Positions 54,375 to 63,942 of a stretch of 64,000 nucleotides of DNA are shown here, in pieces (the first letter of the stretch is position 1; each line of letters starts with the position of its first letter). The translations under genes were made by a program, and so were the position numbers. The notes beneath the pieces are model-generated. The model ran no database searches. It saw nothing but the letters and a program-made list of their open reading frames with translations, and was not told where the DNA came from. Origin of the DNA: Fictibacillus fluitans. GTDB lineage: Bacteria; Bacillota; Bacilli; Bacillales; Fictibacillaceae. Where the stretch lies: the NCBI RefSeq assembly GCF_030418125.1, contig NZ_JAUHTR010000001.1, positions 682,001 to 746,000 of the forward strand, written 5' to 3'.

Positions 54375-54522
54375 CCTAATCCCTCCATCGTTTATGTCGT
54401 TTTTACATAGATATGCTATTACTAGATAAGATAGACTTTAGTTCTAGTAAGATGAACGTCTCCATCGTACGTTTCCCATTCGCCAGGATACTATACTTAG
54501 TATTTCAGACAGTGATGAAGCT

Positions 54523-55287
54523 TTAAATATTATTGTTAAAGAAGGCTGAAACCGCATGGTGATGAACATCCGATTCCCATAGTCTGGCACACGCTTTTAT
54601 TTCATCCTCCACTCTTTGGTCGATGTTTCTCCCCTGCAGGCTGTCCAGGTATATTTTTTTATACGCCTGGAGAACTTCAACCGCATGTTCTGTATATCTG
54701 TTCAAATAGCTGCAGCATTCCTCAACAAGGCTTCCATTTTTGATTAAATACTGTAAAAATCCTTTTTCTGATGCTTGCTTGGCAGTGATTTTCCCGGCTG
54801 ACCACAATAAATCCAGTGCCTGTATCTTCGGGATTCTCTCCATCAGATAGGTGCCTCCTCCCCATCCTGTTGTAATCCCCAGTGTTCCCTGAATAAAACC
54901 AACCTTTGCATTTGCAGACGCTATTCGCAGGTCACAGGCTGCGGCAATCTCACACCCCCCGCCCACTGCCGTACCATTAAGGAGTGCGACTGTCGGCTTT
55001 GGAAAATAGAAAAGCTTTTTTAAAACGTCTCCCATCTTGGATAGCATGCTATATGCCTCATCAGCGGTTTTCAAGCCCGAAAACGCTCTCAAATCTCCTC
55101 CGGCACAAAACACATCATGACCTGCTCCCCTGATCACAAGAATTTTAATATCGCCGTCATGGCGGGCATGTTCTATGTAATTCTCCAACAGCTTAATGAC
55201 TTCAAAATCCACTGCATTTCTAACGTGCGGCCTGTTGATTGTGATCCAGCCTATGTCTTTTTTGGTTTCATACAGAACTTTTGGCAT
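54523..55287 (-). CDS. Crotonase (enoyl-CoA hydratase/isomerase) family protein lacking one catalytic glutamate
   Basis: This 254-residue crotonase-fold protein keeps the oxyanion-hole segments DVFCAGGDLRAFS (residues 58-70) and VGGGCEIAAACDLR (about 108-121), with Glu113 retained. The second catalytic acid of hydratases (Glu164 in the rat enzyme) aligns with Gln133 in KVGFIQGTLGI. The following GITTGWGGGTYL resembles the PSWGG region of ethylmalonyl-CoA decarboxylases. It is therefore unlikely to be a standard hydratase. It lies near the acyl-CoA carboxylase genes but is separated from them by rsfA and ylbP. Confidence 0.85.
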   Translation of the reverse strand: MPKVLYETKKDIGWITINRPHVRNAVDFEVIKLLENYIEHARHDGDIKILVIRGAGHDVFCAGGDLRAFSGLKTADEAYSMLSKMGDVLKKLFYFPKPTVALLNGTAVGGGCEIAAACDLRIASANAKVGFIQGTLGITTGWGGGTYLMERIPKIQALDLLWSAGKITAKQASEKGFLQYLIKNGSLVEECCSYLNRYTEHAVEVLQAYKKIYLDSLQGRNIDQRVEDEIKACARLWESDVHHHAVSAFFNNNI

Positions 55288-55386
55288 GATAATTCCCCCT
55301 TCGCTTCATCCATATAGTTCGTTTTTTTACCAATAAACTCCTTTAAACAAGCAAAGAGTTCAGGATTGGTGCTAAAAAATAAAAAA

Positions 55387-55412
55387 ACAGGAAACCTCAT
55401 GAGGCTTCCTGT
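55387..55412 (-). terminator. Intrinsic terminator after rpmF
   Basis: ACAGGAAGCCTC and GAGGTTTCCTGT pair over 12 bases (one G-U) around AT, followed by T7 on the minus strand. Confidence 0.9.
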
Positions 55413-55418
55413 TTTTCA

Positions 55419-55592
55419 TTATTTGCTGATTACTTCTTTTCCTTTGTATGAACCGCATTCACGGCACACTCGGTGAGATAGTTTGTATTCTCCACATTGT
55501 GGACATTTTACCATACCAGGCATTTCAAGCTTGACATGCGTACGACGCTTTGCTTGGCGGGTTTGGGAAGTTCTGCGAAAAGGTACTGCCAT
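55419..55592 (-). CDS. rpmF: 50S ribosomal protein L32
   Basis: This 57-residue zinc-ribbon ribosomal protein reads [19 protein letters not shown] at its N-terminus and keeps both cysteine pairs (CPQC and CREC), so it is the zinc-containing form. The ATG at 55592 matches the family; the upstream in-frame opening belongs to the leader. It is cotranscribed with ylbN. Confidence 0.97.
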   Translation of the reverse strand: MAVPFRRTSQTRQAKRRTHVKLEMPGMVKCPQCGEYKLSHRVCRECGSYKGKEVISK

Positions 55593-55648
55593 GTTATCCA
55601 CCTCCTTAAAAAAGATATGGGGCTCGAACATTTCAAATCCCCAATTTT

Positions 55649-56170
55649 TTACGAATTGTCTTTGTCAAAAAACTTCGCAAGATCTGCAAGTCTCGGATCA
55701 ATCCGGTTCTTGCGGTCTTCTTCTGTAACGACCTGCCATCCTTCTCCCTCAGGCGGTGCCTTTTTATCCGGCGCATTTGGCCCGGCAACCACCTTGATCG
55801 GCTTTTCAAGCAGAATTTGCTCTTGTATATAGGGCATCAGATCGAGAAAGTGACCTTCTACAGAATGAAGGTTCTCCTCATCCACCGGTACCGTATAGGA
55901 AGGATCAAGAAGAAAGATTTCGGTTGTTTTTATCGAAAAAGGAAAATGGACATCAGCTAATGTATTCGCACAAGGAAGCGTCATTTCTCCCTGAATGTTC
56001 AGGTAAAAGGTAGCTCTTTGCTGATTTACATCAGCATGTCCGCTAACATGAACCGGCGGTATATCGCGTATTTCTTTATCAAGCGACTTTAGTTCACTTG
56101 CATCAACATACTCATCAAATTCAAGCGGTTTTCGATAAAAGTTCTTTAATTCCTGTAGTGACCATTTCAT
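55649..56170 (-). CDS. ylbN: DUF177 / YceD-family protein YlbN
   Basis: This 173-residue protein has the YceD signature of an N-terminal strand region and the cysteine-containing [18 protein letters not shown] near residues 77-94. YceD-family proteins are linked to 23S rRNA accumulation and are nearly always upstream of rpmF, as here (57 bases apart). TTGAGGTG precedes the ATG. Confidence 0.93.
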   Translation of the reverse strand: MKWSLQELKNFYRKPLEFDEYVDASELKSLDKEIRDIPPVHVSGHADVNQQRATFYLNIQGEMTLPCANTLADVHFPFSIKTTEIFLLDPSYTVPVDEENLHSVEGHFLDLMPYIQEQILLEKPIKVVAGPNAPDKKAPPEGEGWQVVTEEDRKNRIDPRLADLAKFFDKDNS

Positions 56171-56198
56171 ATCGTTTCACCTCAAGGCAACAGTAATA

Positions 56199-56227
56199 AT
56201 TATATCGGCCATAAAGAGAAATGTCAA
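56199..56227 (-). promoter_or_regulatory. Consensus sigma-A promoter of ylbN-rpmF
   Basis: TTGACA (56227-56222) and TATAAT (56204-56199), both perfect, are exactly 17 bases apart and lie about 29 bases upstream of the ylbN ATG. This is among the strongest promoters in the window, fitting ribosomal protein expression. Confidence 0.93.
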
Positions 56228-56250
56228 CATAATATCTTTACAGCATATTC

Positions 56251-56279
56251 TTTCAAGCTTACGCATTTACAGTTAAAAT
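56251..56279 (+). promoter_or_regulatory. Candidate sigma-A promoter of tmcAL
   Basis: TTTCAA and TAAAAT are 17 bases apart, 38 bases before the tmcAL ATG, divergent from the ylbN promoter. Confidence 0.5.
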
Positions 56280-56316
56280 AAAAGTACCATTACAGCAATC
56301 AACAAGGAGGCAGATC

Positions 56317-57558
56317 ATGAAGGCCTGCGGCATCATCGTTGAATACAATCCTTTTCATAACGGTCATTCTTATCATTTACAACAATCAAAAAAACAAACA
56401 CAGAGCGATTGCATAATCGCAGTCATGAGCGGCAATTTTCTTCAGCGGGGAGAACCAGCCATTATTTCCAAATGGGAAAGAGCAAAAACAGCCCTTATGG
56501 GCGGAGCGGATCTTATTATAGAACTTCCCTATTTGTTTGCAGTGTCGCCTGCTCCGGTTTTCGCAAAAGCAGGAGTCAGACTGCTTCAGGCCTTAAGAGC
56601 AGAGGCTCTTTGTTTTGGAAGCGAATCCGGAAATATTGATTTATTTTACCATACGATCTCGCAATTGGAGAAGCAAAAGGTTTTATATGATGAAGCTTTC
56701 CAATCCTACAGCAAGCAGGGCTATTCCTTTCCCAAGGCTTCCTCCCTCGCAGCCGGTTCCCTGTCATGGGAGTCGGAGGCTCTGGATTTATCTTTACCAA
56801 ACAATATTTTGGGAATGGAGTATGTAAGAGCCATGGCTGACAGTCATGCTCCAATGGAAGCACATACCATTAAACGGATTGGCGCGTCATTCCACGAAGA
56901 ACGTATTGACGCTCACCAGATTGCCAGCGCCACCTCCATCCGAAAAACCCTGAACAGTTCCCGTAAGCCTTCCGTATCTTCCATTGAGGGAGCAGTTCCT
57001 TCCTACACATCAGAGGCCCTTTCACACTACATGGAAGAAAACGGACAGTTCACCACATGGGATTCATTGTTTCCACTCTTACGTTACAAGCTGCTGGCCA
57101 CACCTGCAGTAGAGCTGCGGAAACTTTATGAAGTTGAAGAAGGCTTGGAATACCGGTTAAAGGAGACGATCCGGCATGCCGATTCCTTTCATACCTTCAT
57201 GACCGCTTTAAAGACGAAACGGTACACCTGGACAAGGCTGCAGCGTATGTGTCTGCACATCCTTAACCACATCTCTCGACCGGATGCGGAAGCTGCTTTA
57301 AAAGAAGGTCCGCCTTACGTCCGGATTCTGGGAATGAGCGATGTGGGTCAACGTTATTTAAATACTGTAAAAAAACAGGCCGACCTTCCTGTTCTTACGA
57401 CTCTTTCCAGACTGCAAAACCCGTTGATTGAGCTGGAACAGCGAGTATCAGCCGTTTACTTTGGTGGTTATCCACAAGAAATCATCACAAAAAAAATAAA
57501 GGAGGAATACAGCACTCCTCCTTTACGCTTCCAAAGAAGCAAGGGTCAATTTATTTGA
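56317..57558 (+). CDS. tmcAL: tRNA(Met) cytidine acetate ligase
   Basis: This 413-residue protein (YlbM) makes N4-acetylcytidine at the wobble base of elongator tRNA-Met from acetate and ATP. The nucleotidyltransferase HxGH motif is in GIIVEYNPFHNGHSYHL, and VMSGNFLQRGEPAI and LPNNILGMEYVRA are family signatures. AAGGAGG precedes the ATG. The last codons overlap the sepM stop by eight bases. Confidence 0.96.
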   Translation: MKACGIIVEYNPFHNGHSYHLQQSKKQTQSDCIIAVMSGNFLQRGEPAIISKWERAKTALMGGADLIIELPYLFAVSPAPVFAKAGVRLLQALRAEALCFGSESGNIDLFYHTISQLEKQKVLYDEAFQSYSKQGYSFPKASSLAAGSLSWESEALDLSLPNNILGMEYVRAMADSHAPMEAHTIKRIGASFHEERIDAHQIASATSIRKTLNSSRKPSVSSIEGAVPSYTSEALSHYMEENGQFTTWDSLFPLLRYKLLATPAVELRKLYEVEEGLEYRLKETIRHADSFHTFMTALKTKRYTWTRLQRMCLHILNHISRPDAEAALKEGPPYVRILGMSDVGQRYLNTVKKQADLPVLTTLSRLQNPLIELEQRVSAVYFGGYPQEIITKKIKEEYSTPPLRFQRSKGQFI

Positions 57559-57566
57559 CCCCTGCT
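57498..57566. terminator. Tandem hairpins / bidirectional terminator between tmcAL and sepM
   Basis: AAAGGAGGA/TCCTCCTTT (57498-57524) and AGCA-GGGTCAA/TTGACCC-TGCT (57537-57566) stand side by side. The second is followed by TTTTTG on the plus strand. The stems fall inside the 3' ends of the two convergent genes. Confidence 0.75.
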
Positions 57567-58612
57567 TTTTGTTTTAATTTTTTCAAATAACTGATTGCAT
57601 CATCCATTTTCTTAACCGGGACAATCTTCATGGACGTATCGATGTCCTTGGCAGCCTTAACGGCATCCTTATAATTATTGTCGCTTACCGGTGCGAAGAA
57701 AATTTTAGCTCCTGCTTTGTCTGCGGCAACCACCTTTTGCTGGATGCCGCCAATCGGGCCGACCTCTTCGTTGATATTCATCGTACCAGTACCGGCAATT
57801 TTATGGCCTTTTGTCATGTCTCCCTCTGTTAATTGGTTCAAGATTTCAAGAGAGAACATTAGCCCGGCCGATGGTCCGCCGATTTCGCTTGTTTTTATGT
57901 TGATTGGCGGGTCCACCTTAATTTCAACGTCAGTTACCGGATATGTAATACCAATTCCCGCTCGTTTTTCATTATTCTGGCTTAGTTTTTTCGGGAATTT
58001 TTTAAGTGCAACGGTACGGTTCAGCTTTTTCTTGCCTCTTTGCACCTTCAGCTTCACCTTATCTCCCGCTTTCTTACCAGCCAGCCGTTCCAAGAGCTCC
58101 TCTGTTGTTTTAACAGGTTTTCCTTCGAGCTCTACAATTTCGTCACCGACTTTCAATTTCCCTTCAGCCGGCATGCCGGAAATAATTCCGGTAACATAGA
58201 CACCTTTGCTGATAATATCCACTTTCTTTCCAGCTTTACGATACGCCACAACGGTAGCTGCATGTTGGGAGTCCTGCATCATTTGCAGCTGGCGCTGATT
58301 GTATTCCTCGTCTGTTTCGTCTTCTGCCCTGACATTATTTGCCGGAAGCAGCTCTCTGTAGTCACTCACCTTTGCATACAGATACTGAGGTATATTCGCT
58401 TTGCCGATCCTGACAGTAGTCAGCATAAAGCTCCCTTGCTCTTTATCCCCGCCTTTGACGTGAATAATCGGTGCCAGTTCATTGGCACTTCCGGGTGATG
58501 TTACGTAGTAAGGCAAAGGGTACAATCCAATCACCAGGGCAATCACAATGATGCCAATCAGTGAAAGCCTATTGACCCATCCCGTTTTACGGGGATTCTG
58601 AATATCTTTCAT
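57551..58612 (-). CDS. sepM: PDZ-containing Lon-like serine protease SepM/YlbL
   Basis: This 353-residue membrane protease has an N-terminal transmembrane helix (about 18-37), a PDZ domain (about 125-205, GVYVTGIISGMPAEGKLKVGDEI split at VGDEI) and a Lon-type C-terminal protease domain. The serine lies in EIGGPSAGLMFSLE and the lysine in GGIQQKVVAADKAG. In streptococci SepM processes a signal peptide; in B. subtilis YlbL has been implicated in SOS recovery. The ATG at 58612 has AAGGAG seven bases upstream. It overlaps ylbK by 26 bases. Confidence 0.93.
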   Translation of the reverse strand: MKDIQNPRKTGWVNRLSLIGIIVIALVIGLYPLPYYVTSPGSANELAPIIHVKGGDKEQGSFMLTTVRIGKANIPQYLYAKVSDYRELLPANNVRAEDETDEEYNQRQLQMMQDSQHAATVVAYRKAGKKVDIISKGVYVTGIISGMPAEGKLKVGDEIVELEGKPVKTTEELLERLAGKKAGDKVKLKVQRGKKKLNRTVALKKFPKKLSQNNEKRAGIGITYPVTDVEIKVDPPINIKTSEIGGPSAGLMFSLEILNQLTEGDMTKGHKIAGTGTMNINEEVGPIGGIQQKVVAADKAGAKIFFAPVSDNNYKDAVKAAKDIDTSMKIVPVKKMDDAISYLKKLKQKAGVK

Positions 58613-59396
58613 GATGGTTCTCCTTCCAGGTCTCGATTTTATGCTTAATGCTGTCAATTTTTCTTTTTCCGGCCTCTTCCCCGATCGCTATGATTTCGTT
58701 CACGTTTTTAAAAGCGGTGGAACTGAATTGTTCAACCATGGGCCGCACCATTATATCAGCAGAGATTTCATGATACCGTACAATCTCTCTTTGCATAATA
58801 TCAATGCTCTGAACAATCACATCCAAAATGGAAGCCATCTCAGGCTGGGCTTTAAAATGGGAAATGTCCACAGCCACCACAATATCCGCGCCCATTTCCC
58901 TGACGACAGCAGCAGGCACACGTTCAATGACTCCCCCGTCGACCAACAGCCTGCCGTCTATTTTTTCGGGAACGAAGATACCGGGAATAGAAATGCTGGC
59001 CCGGACTGCTTCAGCGATCGGCCCATTTCGAAAAACGATCTTTTCACCTTTGATCAGGTCTGTAGCAACAATGGAGAGTGGAATAATGGTATCCTCTATC
59101 CTTTTATTTTGTGTAAGGAGCCGGATCAATTCCTTTATTTTTTTGCCTGAAACAAAACCCATTTTCGGAACTGTATAATCCATATAATACTTTCTTTTAA
59201 ACAAAGTTGCCATTTTTATGAGATTTTCATTATTATGGCCCATTCCCACCATTGCTCCCACAAGGGCACCCATGCTGCTGCCCGCAATCATGTCGATGGG
59301 AATTTCCGCTTCACGAAGCGCTTTAATCACACCAATATGTGCAAAGCCCCGCGCTCCTCCTGAACCTAGTGCCAAACCGATAATTGGCCTGTGCAT
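58587..59396 (-). CDS. ylbK: Patatin-like phospholipase YlbK (RssA family)
   Basis: This 269-residue acyl hydrolase has the patatin oxyanion loop GSGGARGFAHIGV (near residue 11), the nucleophile elbow GSSMGAL (serine near residue 42) and the catalytic aspartate in LLVDGGVIERVP. The substrate is unknown. AGGAGG lies eight bases before the ATG. It is divergent from ylbJ. Confidence 0.93.
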   Translation of the reverse strand: MHRPIIGLALGSGGARGFAHIGVIKALREAEIPIDMIAGSSMGALVGAMVGMGHNNENLIKMATLFKRKYYMDYTVPKMGFVSGKKIKELIRLLTQNKRIEDTIIPLSIVATDLIKGEKIVFRNGPIAEAVRASISIPGIFVPEKIDGRLLVDGGVIERVPAAVVREMGADIVVAVDISHFKAQPEMASILDVIVQSIDIMQREIVRYHEISADIMVRPMVEQFSSTAFKNVNEIIAIGEEAGKRKIDSIKHKIETWKENHHERYSESP

Positions 59397-59428
59397 TTGG
59401 GTTACCTCCTAACTGTTGTCCTTTTTAA

Positions 59429-59458
59429 GATATGGTCTAAAAACGTAAGCTATACGTA
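59429..59458 (+). promoter_or_regulatory. Candidate sigma-E promoter of ylbJ
   Basis: AGATATGG and CTATACGTA, about 15 bases apart, resemble the sigma-E pattern (ATA-type -35, CATAC-type -10). YlbJ is a sigma-E-dependent sporulation gene in B. subtilis. Confidence 0.4.
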
Positions 59459-59522
59459 TAAATGTAAAGGATGGACAAGGGATGTAACGATAGAGTCGTT
59501 CTTTATAATCGGGGGGATCAAC

Positions 59523-61261
<1,739 letters not shown>

Positions 61262-61278
61262 TCAGGCATGATATTTCT

Positions 61279-61842
61279 CTATATTTCCCGGTCTTGCATC
61301 CGGTATAGTGATATGGTCGTACTGCCGTAGCTTTCCTTTCTTACTTTCTCCAATTTTCCGATAGCGTCAGGCAGACGAACAGACGGATCATGCTCTGCCA
61401 CCACCTGAACATCTTGGTTCAATAAACCGTATTCAACTAGTTTTTCAATATCTTCGGCAATACGCTGCCGGGCATAAGGCGGATCAAGCAAAACAAGATC
61501 AAAGGTAAATTCCCTTTTTTTTAGGGCCTTCAAGGCACGATGCGACTCTATTTTGTATACCTCACTCTGTTCTTCATAGCCGCATGCCTTCAGATTGGTT
61601 TTAATAACTTCAGTCGCTTTTGAATCCCGATCCACGAAGATGATCTTGTCCATCCCCCTGCTCAGCGCTTCAATTCCGAGGCCGCCGCTCCCGCCGTACA
61701 AATCCAGTCCAAGGCCACCCTGGAAATAAGGTCCGATTATATTAAATAGGGATTCTTTTATTTTGTCTGTTGTGGGGCGTGTTCCTTGCCCCGGCACAGC
61801 CTTCAGTGGCCGTCCTTTGCATTCACCAGAAATGACTCTCAT
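61279..61842 (-). CDS. rsmD: 16S rRNA (guanine966-N2)-methyltransferase RsmD (YlbH)
   Basis: This 187-residue methyltransferase targets G966 of 16S rRNA. It begins MRVISGECKGRPLKA, with SAM motif GLDLYGGSGGLGIEALSRG near residue 43 and the N-methyltransferase motif LLDPPYARQRI near residue 115. It lies upstream of coaD in the conserved pair. Its ribosome-binding site is weak. Confidence 0.95.
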   Translation of the reverse strand: MRVISGECKGRPLKAVPGQGTRPTTDKIKESLFNIIGPYFQGGLGLDLYGGSGGLGIEALSRGMDKIIFVDRDSKATEVIKTNLKACGYEEQSEVYKIESHRALKALKKREFTFDLVLLDPPYARQRIAEDIEKLVEYGLLNQDVQVVAEHDPSVRLPDAIGKLEKVRKESYGSTTISLYRMQDREI

Positions 61843-61927
61843 TTTTCCACACCTTACCGTTCATAGTTACTTGTCTGTAGTTCTTCATTATCCTATCACA
61901 AATTTTTTTAAATAAACACTGCAACCC

Positions 61928-61956
61928 GTATAGAAAATGTCCGCCCGGCCATACTA
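61928..61956 (+). promoter_or_regulatory. Forespore (sigma-F/sigma-G) promoter of the csfG-like RNA
   Basis: GTATA (61928-61932) and CATACTA (61950-61956) are 17 bases apart. The -10 is a perfect match to the sigma-G CATNHTA pattern, with GG preceding it as in sigma-F promoters. Confidence 0.85.
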
Positions 61957-61961
61957 AAGAT

Positions 61962-62113
61962 AACAACATCCCTAAGATGTTGTTGCCAACCGCGGAGAAG
62001 ACTTACTTCCCCATAAGTTCTTCCTCCGGTTTCTCCTCTCCCATCGCCTTAACGATAGTGATTGTTTACTAATCCTAAAGGCACCCCGCAGACGATCTGC
62101 GGGGTTTTTTTAT
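61962..62113 (+). ncRNA. csfG: CsfG-like sporulation small RNA
   Basis: The 355-base gap between rsmD (ylbH) and the next gene holds a structured RNA of about 150 bases on the plus strand. Hairpin 1 is AACAACATC/GATGTTGTT (61962-61984). Hairpin 2 pairs GGAG-AAGA-CTTA with TAAG-TCTT-CTCC and exposes a CTTCCCCA loop. A C/T-rich single-stranded stretch follows (TTTCTCCTCTCCCATCGCC). The RNA ends in terminator CCCCGCAGA/TCTGCGGGG plus T7 (62091-62113). B. subtilis csfG, a forespore RNA conserved in spore formers, lies in the ylbG-ylbH interval; location, promoter class and C-rich loops agree. No protein is encoded. Confidence 0.82.
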
Positions 62114-62197
62114 CCTTGTATGCCCCGTATTCCGCTCTCTTTTCAGCCTGTACCTTCTATGATACAGTTTTATATATGAAGGAGGCTTTATTTACTT

Positions 62198-62575
62198 ATG
62201 ATCCAGCGATTTATTGAACTAGGTGAAGGATATTCCGATATTTACGAACTTTTGGAGATTGCCCGTTCCAACGAAAAAAGAATCAGCCAATTGCTCTGCC
62301 TGAAGACCGAGGTAAACGGACGAACGCAAGCCTCGTTACTTGTTGTTCTTCATCCTGCACCGGAAGGGAATTTTCAACCTCTCTACATGTGCCGTGAAGG
62401 TGTTCCCGTTCCATCCAAGCGCTATGAGCTGTTTGAAGAGCTGTCCAAAGACACTGAGAAGGACATAATCACCTTTGACGTTAAGCCCTCTGGCACCTTT
62501 CAGGAAAAGGAGCTTTACTATCATTACCTTACAGGCATCTTGCGATTGAATTACCTGATTCCACCGTTAACGTAA
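62198..62575 (+). CDS. Conserved hypothetical protein, 125 residues
   Basis: The protein MIQRFIELGEGYSDIYELLE... is acidic, with no membrane helix, signal peptide or recognised catalytic motif. It ends LTGILRLNYLIPPLT. I believe similar proteins occur in other Bacillaceae near ylbG, sometimes misannotated as methylthioribose kinase, but I cannot confirm this. AAGGAGG is an unusually long 12 bases before the ATG and no better in-frame start exists. It has its own terminator at 62590-62633. Confidence 0.75.
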   Translation: MIQRFIELGEGYSDIYELLEIARSNEKRISQLLCLKTEVNGRTQASLLVVLHPAPEGNFQPLYMCREGVPVPSKRYELFEELSKDTEKDIITFDVKPSGTFQEKELYYHYLTGILRLNYLIPPLT

Positions 62576-62589
62576 TAATTTTTTATGTA

Positions 62590-62633
62590 AAAAAGATGAC
62601 CCCTTCCAAAATCCGTGGGTCATCACTTTTTAT
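62590..62633. terminator. Bidirectional terminator between the hypothetical gene and ylbG
   Basis: GATGACCC and GGGTCATC arms surround a 14-base loop, with ACTTTTTAT on the plus strand and TTTTTT on the minus strand. Confidence 0.85.
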
Positions 62634-62905
62634 AATCCCATTTTGTAATCGTATTCCTTTGCTTTATCCGGGATTTTGCTCTCATATTCTGTTTTAATTT
62701 CATGTTTGTGGGATCTCTTGACTTCTTTTACGAAATGAAGGGATTCCAGTTTGTTGGCTACTTCATCAAGTTTTGCAGCATCACAATAAATGACGGCATA
62801 TTTCATTCGTTTTGAAATGTAATGGACATTTCCGTACCGCCGCAGCTGCTTGGAAAATTTCAGAGAATGCAAATAGACCGCAAGACCCATTCGATTACCT
62901 ATCAT
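62630..62905 (-). CDS. ylbG: DUF2129 protein YlbG
   Basis: This 91-residue cytosolic protein ([16 protein letters not shown]...) is strongly similar to B. subtilis YlbG, with the conserved [18 protein letters not shown] and the ending [17 protein letters not shown]. Function unknown. The ATG at 62905 is chosen because AAAGGAG lies six bases upstream. Confidence 0.93.
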   Translation of the reverse strand: MIGNRMGLAVYLHSLKFSKQLRRYGNVHYISKRMKYAVIYCDAAKLDEVANKLESLHFVKEVKRSHKHEIKTEYESKIPDKAKEYDYKMGL

Positions 62906-62995
62906 AATGTACTCCTTTAACACCATCTTTTCATTAGTCTAGCATGATTAAGAGCGCCCTGCAATTTAATCCCAAATTGGAAAGGGGAAAGCAAA

Positions 62996-63322
62996 ATGAA
63001 TCTCGATGATATATGGACCCGTTTTCTTGAAGCATTCAGCCAGGCTGACTTTATCGTTTCCGTTGAAAAAAAATTAGTTGCCGGGCTCCCGTTCCTTTAT
63101 ATCGTGGCCGGGAACACTGTATCTTCAGAGATCATTGAAGAAACGATTAAACAGGAAGCCATCCATGCAATGAAAGGAAAGCGGCTTAATGCCGAAATCA
63201 TCTTCGTGCGAAAAGAGGCTTCACTGTTTGTTTACCGTTTTCGGTTTCTTGTTCCACAGGAAAAAATGTTTTGCTGCGGCAACCTTTGCGAAGATTGTAT
63301 ACGCTACCAAACAGCTACATGA
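62996..63322 (+). CDS. Hypothetical protein with C-terminal cysteine cluster
   Basis: This 108-residue protein (MNLDDIWTRFLEAFSQADF...) has no match I recognise. Its N-terminal part is predicted alpha/beta. Near the end, Cys93, Cys94, Cys98 and Cys101 form a CC-x3-C-x2-C cluster that could bind zinc or an iron-sulfur cluster. A GGGGAAAG site precedes the ATG. It lies between ylbG and ylbF, on the opposite strand to both. Confidence 0.75.
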   Translation: MNLDDIWTRFLEAFSQADFIVSVEKKLVAGLPFLYIVAGNTVSSEIIEETIKQEAIHAMKGKRLNAEIIFVRKEASLFVYRFRFLVPQEKMFCCGNLCEDCIRYQTAT

Positions 63323-63323
63323 A

Positions 63324-63347
63324 ATAAGAGCTCTATTGAGCTCTTAT
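63324..63347. terminator. Convergent hairpin between the cysteine-cluster gene and ylbF
   Basis: ATAAGAGCTC and GAGCTCTTAT form a perfect ten-base stem around TATT. T tracts on either side are weak, so termination efficiency is uncertain. Confidence 0.6.
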
Positions 63348-63784
63348 CCGCAGCTGCACCCGCCTCCGCTTCCGCAGCCTCCAGCACAGCTTTTTGAATC
63401 AAAAAAGGGATTTCCAGTAGGAACTTTAATATGCTCAGATACCCCGCCGGCAATAAGCGAGCTGCATTCGTTCAGCAGACTCTCAAGCTCCTTCTCGGCT
63501 TTTTTAAAGCTGGAGATTGTTTCGTTAAAGTCAAGCTCCCGTTTCAACACCCTCACATTCGTGGATACTGTTTTATAGTCAGGGTGGTATTTTCCAAACC
63601 GCTGAACTTCTTCATACAGTTCTTTCACCTTGTTGAATTCCTTGATCAATTTTTGTGCTTCTGTATCTTGTTCCAAATTATATTTACTCACCCGGTATTG
63701 AATGGCAGCCTCTGATTCGGCTATCATTTTCCCGAGAAAATAGGACTCATCCAAAAGACTTATGTCTAATACTGTTCCCAGCAT
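63344..63784 (-). CDS. ylbF: Y-complex regulator YlbF (RicF)
   Basis: The 146-residue alpha-helical protein has the Com_YlbF domain (about 5-115, with EVQRFGKYHPDYKTVS) and a C-terminal cysteine tail, KSCAGGCGSGGGCSCG (Cys133, 137, 143, 145). In B. subtilis it forms a complex with YmcA and YaaT that binds iron-sulfur clusters and helps RNase Y mature mRNAs, affecting competence, biofilm and sporulation. VPTGNPFFDS before the tail is conserved. Confidence 0.94.
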   Translation of the reverse strand: MLGTVLDISLLDESYFLGKMIAESEAAIQYRVSKYNLEQDTEAQKLIKEFNKVKELYEEVQRFGKYHPDYKTVSTNVRVLKRELDFNETISSFKKAEKELESLLNECSSLIAGGVSEHIKVPTGNPFFDSKSCAGGCGSGGGCSCG

Positions 63785-63876
63785 CCTCTCACTCCTTGAT
63801 GGGGTTTCCTTAAATTAGATATTTCTATCATTATAACTGAATATGAAACGAGTTAAAAGGAAAATAGCCTTTGGGA

Positions 63877-63906
63877 TTGACTGCGATCTCCAAAAAAACG
63901 TATAAT
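63877..63906 (+). promoter_or_regulatory. Sigma-A promoter of the gene at the right edge
   Basis: TTGACT and a perfect TATAAT are 18 bases apart, 36 bases before the ATG at 63943. Confidence 0.85.
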
Positions 63907-63942
63907 ACTCTCGTTTGTATGATACTGAGAGTGAGGACAAGA

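Noticed and set aside
49889-55287. Acyl-CoA insert as a recent horizontal transfer
   Set aside because: No mobile element, tRNA site or flanking repeat is visible and base composition looks like the neighbours; lineage-specific order is a simpler reading.
61843-62113. Minus-strand leader RNA for rsmD in the same interval as csfG
   Set aside because: The strong terminator and the forespore promoter are both oriented on the plus strand; nothing comparable is seen on the minus strand.
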